Source: Chloroflexota bacterium (GTDB lineage Bacteria > Chloroflexota > Dehalococcoidia > UBA3495). Taken from it: a stretch of 8,765 nt of DNA. The DNA lies in NCBI GenBank assembly GCA_022576105.1, contig JACZRM010000056.1, positions 1-8,765 on the forward strand, read 5' to 3'. Below, one piece after another: positions 1-6,061 of the stretch; the first letter of the stretch is position 1, and each line of letters opens with the position of its first letter. The notes below the pieces were generated by a model. It did not search any database and had not been told where the DNA came from. It saw nothing but the letters and a program-made list of their open reading frames with translations. The position numbers and the translations under genes were made by a program.

Positions 1-640
1 GTTTGTATCAGCTATCGGGCTACAAAGAGCCAGTCCTGGTGTCCAGCACCGATAATGTAGGCACCAAGCTGAAGATAGCCTCCCTTTTGGGCCGCTATGA
101 TTCCATAGGACAAGACGTCGTCAATCAGAGCGTTAACGATGTCTTCGCCACTGGGGCGAAGCCTCTCTTCTTTCTCGATTACATAGCCACTGGCAAGCTT
201 GTACCAAGCAGGGTAGAGGCCATCGTTAAAGGGATAGCGTTGGCCTGCCGACAAGCAAGCTGTGCCCTTATAGGTGGCGAGACCGCCGAGCTACCCGGCC
301 TTTTTGCTGGAGACGACTTCGATCTCTCTGGTTTTATCGTTGGCGTAGTCGAGAAATCGCAAATCTTGGATTGCTCCAAAATACGTCTAGGGGACGCCTT
401 GTTTGGCATCCCCTCCTCCGGCATTCATACCAACGGCTACTCTCTTGTGCGGAAAATCTTTGGTATAGATGATGACCCATCCATCCTAGAGCGCCACTTC
501 GATGACCTGGGATGCATGCTGGGGGAAACCCTTCTAGAGGTCCATCGGCCTTACTACCCGATGCTTGAGCCGGCGTTGCCCCTTGTCAAGGGGATGGCGC
601 ACATTACCGGCGGTGGCCTGGTGGGTAATGTGCCCCGGGT
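1..640 (+). pseudogene. purM: Internal fragment of PurM (AIR synthase), fused in frame to a membrane protein
   Basis: PurM (phosphoribosylformylglycinamidine cyclo-ligase) is a cytoplasmic purine-synthesis enzyme that closes the imidazole ring of AIR using ATP. About 212 residues are visible in frame 3. They align by eye with roughly residues 50 to 255 of the approximately 345-residue E. coli enzyme. Signatures in order are STDNVGTKLKIA (ORF residues 15-26), FLDYIATGKL (58-66), GGETAELPG (91-99), SSGIHTNGYSLVRK (138-151) and HITGGGLVGNVPRVL (200-214). The true start lies left of the window; the TTG at 3 is only the first possible codon. After PRVL the PurM similarity stops and a membrane helix begins, so about 90 C-terminal residues of the AIRS C domain are missing. 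Identity as PurM is near certain. Whether this copy is a broken gene or an assembly artefact cannot be decided here. Isoleucine codon use differs from the rest of the frame (ATA in 7 of 15 Ile). Confidence 0.9.
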
Positions 641-2708
641 GCTGGCCACGGCCTTGCTGCCGATTACTTTCTACTTTTTTTTGAAGCTAACCGTTTTTGA
701 AGGCAAGCGCTGGCACTTCGCCGCGGTGGTCGCTTGCGTTGGGCTGGTGGTGCTGTCGCACGCCATGATGGCGGCAATATTCATCGTGGGTTGCGGGCTA
801 TTCGCGGTCATGAGCGGACTGGTAAGGGCCGCTTCCTTCAAATCCGCCTCCCGTGGCATCCTGGCGCTAATCACCGGGGCCTTCCTGTCCGGATGGTGGC
901 TGTTGCCCAGCCTGACTGGAGGTATCACCGAAATCGACCAGCAGGCAGCCAGCGACGCGCTGGCCAAGTTTCCATTGTCCGTATCGCTGAATCCCTTTTT
1001 GCGAGGAGAGAACCAGGAAATCTACTACCTGGGAATTTCCCTGGTCATTGGCCTGGCGCTAACGGCAGCCTTTTGGAAAAGGTTAGAACCGTGGCAGAAG
1101 GCCTTGGCGCTGACCGCCGCCATCACCCTGCTGATCAGCTCAACCATCATCAGCCCAGTGTTCAACGCCCTGCCCTTCCATCAACTGTTCTGGCCGGTCA
1201 GGTTTCTCAGCTTTGCCGGGTTTGTCACCCTGCTGTTGTTGATGGGGGTGGCCGCTACATTCTGGCGAATACCGCCCAGCCAGCACATCAATGTTTACCG
1301 ACTGGGCGTTCTGGCCCTGCTGGGATTGTTGGTTATCGACTTTCTTCCCTCACTGCAGCTGGTGCGAGGGCGGGAACAGCCATCGGCCTTGGTCCAGTTC
1401 TCCCACCGCCTGAACCAACTCGATGGGTGGAGAGTGGCCGCCGCCGACCTCAGTCGCCTGGGTTCAGCCCCCAGCTATCTGTTCGCCTACCCCGGGGAAC
1501 GGGAGCAAGTATTTGGCTGGGCCTTCCAGGGGAGTGTGACTGCTCCACTGTTAGCTCGACTAAACCAGGCGATGGTTGATAGCTTCGACGCTTACGCGGT
1601 GGACCGGCTGTCCATTTTGGGGGCCGACGATGTGGTGGTGCTGGGTCAACCGGACATTCCCAGCAGCTTCGCAGCGACGCTGATCAACAACGGTTTTCAA
1701 CTCGACCGAAAAGCAGGCGAGCTTGCGCTCTACCATCGGGACGGCGCGCCCCGAGCCTACAGCGTGCCCCGGGAAATCCTAGGTATAGGCCGGGGAGCCC
1801 AGAATCTGGCGCTGTTATTCCCAGAGGTGATGGTGGGCCAGTCGGAATACCTGGACGAATACGACCAGGATTTCTTGAACCAGTTCAACCAGCTATTCCT
1901 GGCCGGGTTCAAGTGGCGAGACCTGGCCCAGGCAGAGGAACGGGTCCGCTCATTCTTGGAGCAAGGCGGGGAGCGGGTGGTGGTAGACCTGACCGGAGTT
2001 CCCAATCAGATACTGTCCCGTCAACCCAAGTTCCTCAATGTCTATGGCGAGCAAGTCCTGGCCGTCGAGCAGGTTAATTTGGTAGACGCAGGAAAAATCG
2101 ACTCGCTGGAACCCTTCGCCACCGACGGCAAACCCTGGGTGACTCACGATCCCCAGGGAGTCGACGAAGTTTTGGTCCGCTTCACCTATCCGGTGGCCAA
2201 CGGCACCGCGCTGGGCGTGAAACGGGTCGGTGAGCATCAAGTGCACTTCGTGGGATTGAACCTGGTGTTTCATGCTTTGTTGACCCGCGACCCGGCCGCC
2301 GTGGCCTTTCTGGAGCGGGTATTCGGCTTGACCTCCGGACAGATTCCCACCCGCCAAATCATCCCTCTGAACGATTATCAGGCCCACCAATGGGGCTACC
2401 AGTTCAATTACCAACTAGAAGAAGAAACCCCAGCACTGATTCCAGTGGCTCACCATGCCGGCACCCGAGTGTACATTGACGGGCAGGCCGTCCGCTCCCA
2501 GGGAATCGACCAACTCACGTACATGGTGCTCCCCCAGGGGAATCACCGGGTGGAGATCCGTTCGGAGACGATTCCAATCTATCATTTTGGCAAGCTATTA
2601 ACCGGTATTGCCCTGGCGGTCACACTGGCCCACGTCTTTGGCGTGTTGAGGCGCTCCAATTTCCGCTACTTCACGCCGAAACGAGAGGTCTCTCCAGATG
2701 CGGCCTAA
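641..2708 (+). CDS. Large polytopic membrane protein, 6-pyruvoyl-tetrahydropterin synthase-related/XrtG-associated type, N-terminus missing
   Basis: About 688 residues follow the PurM fragment in the same frame. Hydrophobic segments lie near ORF residues 215-230, 239-256, 258-275, 285-302, 340-355, 366-385, 393-420 and 433-448. A long soluble region (about 450-860) follows, then one last helix (about 863-880) and a basic tail. Part of the soluble region (about 608-667) reads like a glutamine-amidotransferase-like alpha/beta fold, but no cysteine occurs anywhere after residue 450, so amidotransferase catalysis is not expected. From memory, XrtG clusters include a membrane protein with a 6-pyruvoyl-tetrahydropterin synthase-related domain. 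The topology and neighbours fit that, and the fold also recalls GT-C or YfhO-like proteins. The first helices and first extracytoplasmic loop, where GT-C proteins carry catalytic acids, are absent because PurM sequence replaces them. The stop overlaps the next start by 11 bases (2698-2708). The function is unproven; a role in glycan or surface assembly is inferred. Confidence 0.65.
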
Positions 2709-4050
2709 CAGTTCGACCCACATTTCATCCGGCAAATACCAGATCGTCGCCGTAACGGTGCTGCTGGCTGGTTTAGCCCTGAATTTGGCCCTGAATTTGG
2801 CAATACCCCCGGCGCCGGTTGCCGCAGACCCTCCGGCGATTGCCGGGGACAATTTCAGCGAAGATTCATTCCTGGGTGGATTTGGCTGGCTCGGGGCCTG
2901 GCAGACCACCAATTCGGTGGACATTGTTACCGATGACAGCCCTCACATCGGCGTAAGGCACCTGCGGATGCGCGGCTGGGCCACCGTCAGCCGCACCCTT
3001 GAACTGCCCGGCCCGACTGATTTAGAAATCACCTTCTGGGCCAAGGCCGAATCGCTGGAAGCCGGTGACATGGTCAGCTTCGAGGTAAGTAAAGACGGCG
3101 TAACCTGGATGCCGCTGGACTCCTGGTCCGGCGCCGATAGTCACCCCGGTTACCGTCAGTACCATTACGATCTATCCGGCGCCGGCTTCGACGAGGAGCT
3201 ATCCCTGCGGTTTCGCAGCAATATGAATGACCCCACCGACTATTTTTTCCTGGATGGGGTAAGGGTCTCTGGGGAGCGCATCGGGTTCGATAACCCGCCT
3301 GACGGAGACGCTGAACTTCCCGACGCCCCACTGGTACTGGCGCCGGGGGCAGTTGACCACATCGTTGTTGACGGTGAATTCGCCGATTGGGAGGGTTACC
3401 CCAACCTGGCTGACCCGGTGGGCGACGCCACGAAAGCCCGGGGAGACCTTTCCTTGTTCCAATGGGCCAACAACCGAGATGTTGAGGTCAATTTCTGGAT
3501 GATTGAGCGTCACGTCAACAGCCCTCACCCCAACTATGATGAGGACGATGAGGATGACGATGATGACAACACCTGGCGCAGCTGGGCCGACGAGCACGGA
3601 TTTAGTGCCGACACCCATGGCCATCAAGTGAAGTACACCATCTACATCGACATGGACAACGACGGCGACTTCAGCGAAACCGATGATCGTCGGGTTATGG
3701 TTGATTACCTACCCCGCATTGGGGATTCCAGCGTCCAGGTGCGGGTTAAAGCCGGTCACGGTGGACATACTATATTCTTTGACAGCGGCGATTGGGGGGA
3801 GTCGATTGCCGAAGGGGGCCGGCGAGTAGAGCTGGAGGTCCCCTTTGAGCATCTCGGTCTGACCGGCGGGCAGGTAATACGCATGTACGTGGAGAGTAAC
3901 TGGGATGACCGTCTTCCCGACGGCGGTGACATTCAGTGGTCACCTGCCTCCGTTCTGGGGTATGCGGTGCTGGCCATATTGCTGGGTGCATCTGCAATTG
4001 TCTTCTGGCGCATCAGGACCCGGAAGGAGGCCGAATGCCTCTCTGGGTAG
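2698..4050 (+). CDS. Secreted, C-terminally anchored beta-rich protein; candidate exosortase substrate
   Basis: This 450-residue protein starts with a signal peptide: hydrophobic core at about 15-36, and a possible signal peptidase I site after VAA (41-43). Residues about 50-190 look like a jelly-roll (MAM/concanavalin-like) domain, with alternating beta strands and a FFLDGVRV strand at 183-190. Residues about 220-410 resemble a DOMON/CBM9-like sandwich, with the opening HIVVDGEFADWEGYP and a DPVGDA turn. An acidic run of D/E lies at 281-290, and a DxDxDG calcium-loop-like motif at 318-323. The tail has a hydrophobic helix (about 418-437) followed by RIRTRKE, the layout of a sorting signal or stop-transfer anchor, with SPAS just before the helix. 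The ATG at 2698 overlaps the upstream stop, and GAGAGG lies at 2683-2688. Its end overlaps the exosortase start by 16 bases. I do not recognise a named family. Surface exposure is well supported; being the substrate of the neighbouring exosortase is inference. Confidence 0.8.
   Translation: MRPNSSTHISSGKYQIVAVTVLLAGLALNLALNLAIPPAPVAADPPAIAGDNFSEDSFLGGFGWLGAWQTTNSVDIVTDDSPHIGVRHLRMRGWATVSRTLELPGPTDLEITFWAKAESLEAGDMVSFEVSKDGVTWMPLDSWSGADSHPGYRQYHYDLSGAGFDEELSLRFRSNMNDPTDYFFLDGVRVSGERIGFDNPPDGDAELPDAPLVLAPGAVDHIVVDGEFADWEGYPNLADPVGDATKARGDLSLFQWANNRDVEVNFWMIERHVNSPHPNYDEDDEDDDDDNTWRSWADEHGFSADTHGHQVKYTIYIDMDNDGDFSETDDRRVMVDYLPRIGDSSVQVRVKAGHGGHTIFFDSGDWGESIAEGGRRVELEVPFEHLGLTGGQVIRMYVESNWDDRLPDGGDIQWSPASVLGYAVLAILLGASAIVFWRIRTRKEAECLSG
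4024..4030 (+). promoter_or_regulatory. Strong ribosome binding site of the exosortase gene
   Basis: AAGGAGG lies 4 bases before the ATG at 4035, inside the last codons of the upstream gene. It fixes the exosortase start at 4035 rather than at the earlier in-frame ATG at 3936, and it suggests translation coupled to the upstream gene. Confidence 0.8.
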
Positions 4051-4649
4051 GGATTCTGATCACCGTAGTCTGGCTGCTGACCGTGCTGTTCTGGCGGGTC
4101 AACCGGGTCTGGCTGCCCTACTACGTCACCGGCACCGTGGGAATGGCCTTCCTGCTGATTTTTTTCGGCGCGCAGGCAACCCCGCTGCAGGAATGGCTGC
4201 AAATGGCAACGGTATGGTCGGTGCACCACCTGTCCACCCTATTTCAAATAACCACGCAGACATTCTCGGCCCAGCCCGGCACAATCATGATCCTGGTCAT
4301 TTCCCAGACCATTGGCTGGACCATGCTGCAAATCTCCGTGGAGTCGTCCGGGCTTTTGGAATCCTGCGTGCTGACCAGCATGGTGATGTTCTACCCAAGC
4401 TGGGGATTGCGGAAGAAATTCCTGCTGATTCTGTTTGGCCTGGGGGCAACATTCGTGGCCAACATCGTCCGTTTGATGATCATCACATCTTCGCTGCACT
4501 TTCTGGGCAAAGACTCCCTGCTTATTTCCCACGTGGTGGTCGGCAGATTGGTGTTCTTTGCCATCGTCGTGCTCATCTTCTGGATCGTGATTACGCTGCC
4601 CACTCTACGCACCGTCCGCCAGAAACTGGACCTGGAGGCCCGAACATGA
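4035..4649 (+). CDS. xrtG: Exosortase/archaeosortase-family membrane protein, XrtG type
   Basis: This 204-residue protein is almost entirely membrane-embedded, with hydrophobic segments near 5-20, 28-45, 82-100, 106-120, 128-150 and 168-188. Exosortases are integral-membrane transpeptidase-like enzymes that process C-terminal sorting signals at the outer face of the membrane. Their conserved core is Cys in a CSG/CTG motif, Arg after an Asn (NxxR), and a later His. Here the core reads VESSGLLESC (102-111), NIVR (143-146) and SHVVVGRLVFF (165-175). Arg146 and His166 are present, but the usual Cys position is Ser104; a cysteine lies seven residues on at 111. The blocks FYPSWGLRKK and HVVVGRLVFF recall XrtG. 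The neighbouring GT2 and large membrane protein support that subtype. The ATG at 4035 follows AAGGAGG. The stop overlaps the next ATG in an ATGA at 4646-4649. Family assignment is confident, subtype fairly so, and activity with Ser104 is unknown. Confidence 0.82.
   Translation: MPLWVGILITVVWLLTVLFWRVNRVWLPYYVTGTVGMAFLLIFFGAQATPLQEWLQMATVWSVHHLSTLFQITTQTFSAQPGTIMILVISQTIGWTMLQISVESSGLLESCVLTSMVMFYPSWGLRKKFLLILFGLGATFVANIVRLMIITSSLHFLGKDSLLISHVVVGRLVFFAIVVLIFWIVITLPTLRTVRQKLDLEART
4634..4638 (+). promoter_or_regulatory. Ribosome binding site of the GT2 gene
   Basis: GGAGG lies 7 bases before the ATG at 4646, within the end of the exosortase gene. Together with the ATGA stop/start overlap it sets the GT2 start here. 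The open frame reaches back to 3905, but that extension overlaps the exosortase gene and is not protein-like. Confidence 0.75.
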
Positions 4650-6037
4650 CGTCGTCGTTAATCGGCTTCTTCGTGTTCTGGGGAATCTGGCTGTTCATTC
4701 CGCTGATGGTGGACGGTGTCACCGCGGTGGCCTACCTGATCGGCGGATTCTGGATGAACCATAGCCGGCACCGCGCACGCCAACAGCACGTCATGTCCAG
4801 CTTTCCCAAGGTATCCATCATCGTACCGGTATTCAACGGCGAGGCGGTGGTGGGAGCATGCTTGGATGCCATCATGGCCCAGAACTACCCCCACGAAAAG
4901 CTGGAAGTAATTGTGGTGGACAATCTGAGCGATGACCTGACTCTGCAGGTGGTCCACCAGAGGCAACAAGCCGACTTTGCCGGTTCCTTCCAGTATTTCT
5001 CGGTCCCGTTCAAAGGCAAGTCCTGGGCGCTCAACGCCGGAATTTACCGCACCACCGGGGACATCATCTGCAACCTGGATGCCGATGTCCAGTTGCACCC
5101 AGACGCCATCAAAGCAATGGCCCAGGCTTTTGACTACGATCCCACCCTGGCCGCCGTTACCGGTTCAATTGAAGTGCGCCAACTGTCCCCGGAAGAAAGG
5201 TCTTCAACCTGGCGCTTCCTGCTTGGCGAGTGCGAGTTCTTGGAATACTATGCCGGGTTTCGCATTGGGCGTCAGTACCAGAGCCTGACCAACAGCTTGT
5301 TCACCCTGGCCGGCGCTTTTTCCGGATTCAGGAAAGAGGTCATCCTGCGAACAACGCTCTACCAGAGCCAGACGGTGTCTGAAGATACACAACTTACTTT
5401 TGAAATCCACCAGAACTTCCCGGATATGCGCCTGCAATGTTTGCCCGACGCCATCGCGTATGTTGACCCAACAACATCCCTGTCAAGCCTGTACGCCCAG
5501 CGGGTTCGCTGGCAGCGGGGGCAGTTAGAAGTGGCTTCAATTTTCAGCGGGTTTTTAAAGGTGCCCAAGGGTTTGCGGGGACTCTCGATACCGCGCACCC
5601 TGGTGGTTGACCACACGCTGGCCTTCCCCCGGATTGTCTGGACATTCTTGATGCCAATGCTGTACTTCTTCGGTTACCCTCTGGATGTGGTGGTGACCGC
5701 CACATTGTCCATGTACCTGGTGTATCTGGTGGTGGACGGCATGTACACCCTGGCGACCTACTTCCTGGCCGACCAGGGCGCCCGAATTCGCATCCGCAAG
5801 AATTGGTGGGTCTTTACCATTCTGCCGGCTTTCCGCTGGATGGTCTTCTGGTTCCGCTTTGCCGGCTTCTTGAGCGCACTGAAAGACCCTCCCGAGTGGC
5901 GGGTCCAAGACCCGGTGCAGCAGACCATCATCGGGTTGAAACATGCCAAGACGTCGACCATCGTCATCCTGTCCCACCTGTCCAAACTTCAGGTGCGTTT
6001 GATCATGGTCGAACTCCTGCGTATGTTTCGGCCCTAA
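4646..6037 (+). CDS. Membrane family 2 glycosyltransferase, XrtG-associated type
   Basis: This 463-residue enzyme should transfer sugar from a nucleotide sugar on the cytoplasmic face of the membrane. One or two N-terminal helices (about 5-35) precede the GT-A catalytic domain. VSIIVPVFNGE (56-66) is the nucleotide-binding start, DADV (145-148) is the DxD metal-binding motif, SED (245-247) carries the likely catalytic acid, and QRVRWQRG (285-292) is the QxxRW acceptor/processive motif. Hydrophobic segments at about 325-370 and 388-410 follow. This layout is shared with processive synthases (cellulose, hyaluronan, poly-GlcNAc). I recall a GT2 family (TIGR03111) that accompanies XrtG, and the ATGA-coupled position directly after the exosortase fits it. 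The sugar and acceptor are unknown. All expected catalytic motifs are intact. Family is confident; the XrtG link rests on context. Confidence 0.9.
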   Translation: MTSSLIGFFVFWGIWLFIPLMVDGVTAVAYLIGGFWMNHSRHRARQQHVMSSFPKVSIIVPVFNGEAVVGACLDAIMAQNYPHEKLEVIVVDNLSDDLTLQVVHQRQQADFAGSFQYFSVPFKGKSWALNAGIYRTTGDIICNLDADVQLHPDAIKAMAQAFDYDPTLAAVTGSIEVRQLSPEERSSTWRFLLGECEFLEYYAGFRIGRQYQSLTNSLFTLAGAFSGFRKEVILRTTLYQSQTVSEDTQLTFEIHQNFPDMRLQCLPDAIAYVDPTTSLSSLYAQRVRWQRGQLEVASIFSGFLKVPKGLRGLSIPRTLVVDHTLAFPRIVWTFLMPMLYFFGYPLDVVVTATLSMYLVYLVVDGMYTLATYFLADQGARIRIRKNWWVFTILPAFRWMVFWFRFAGFLSALKDPPEWRVQDPVQQTIIGLKHAKTSTIVILSHLSKLQVRLIMVELLRMFRP

Positions 6038-6061
6038 CAAGCTTCAGACGAATCAATCTTA

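Noticed and set aside
734..1579. 281-codon open frame overlapping the membrane protein
   Set aside because: It lies wholly inside a clearly protein-like frame; its translation is rich in Arg, Pro and Gly without family motifs, as expected of a GC-rich shadow frame.
1950..2414. 154-codon minus-strand frame
   Set aside because: It is antisense to a coherent coding region, with no supporting motifs or start signals.
3541..3570. GA-rich repeat run as a microsatellite
   Set aside because: The GAT/GAC/GAG order is irregular and fits selection for acidic residues rather than a slipping repeat unit.
3905..4645. Upstream extension of the GT2 frame
   Set aside because: It overlaps the exosortase gene completely and has no GT2 similarity; the ATG at 4646 has a good GGAGG and an ATGA overlap.
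5555..6040. 161-codon minus-strand frame opposite the GT2 gene
   Set aside because: It is rich in His, Gln and Gly from antisense codons of the GT2 membrane region; not a plausible gene.
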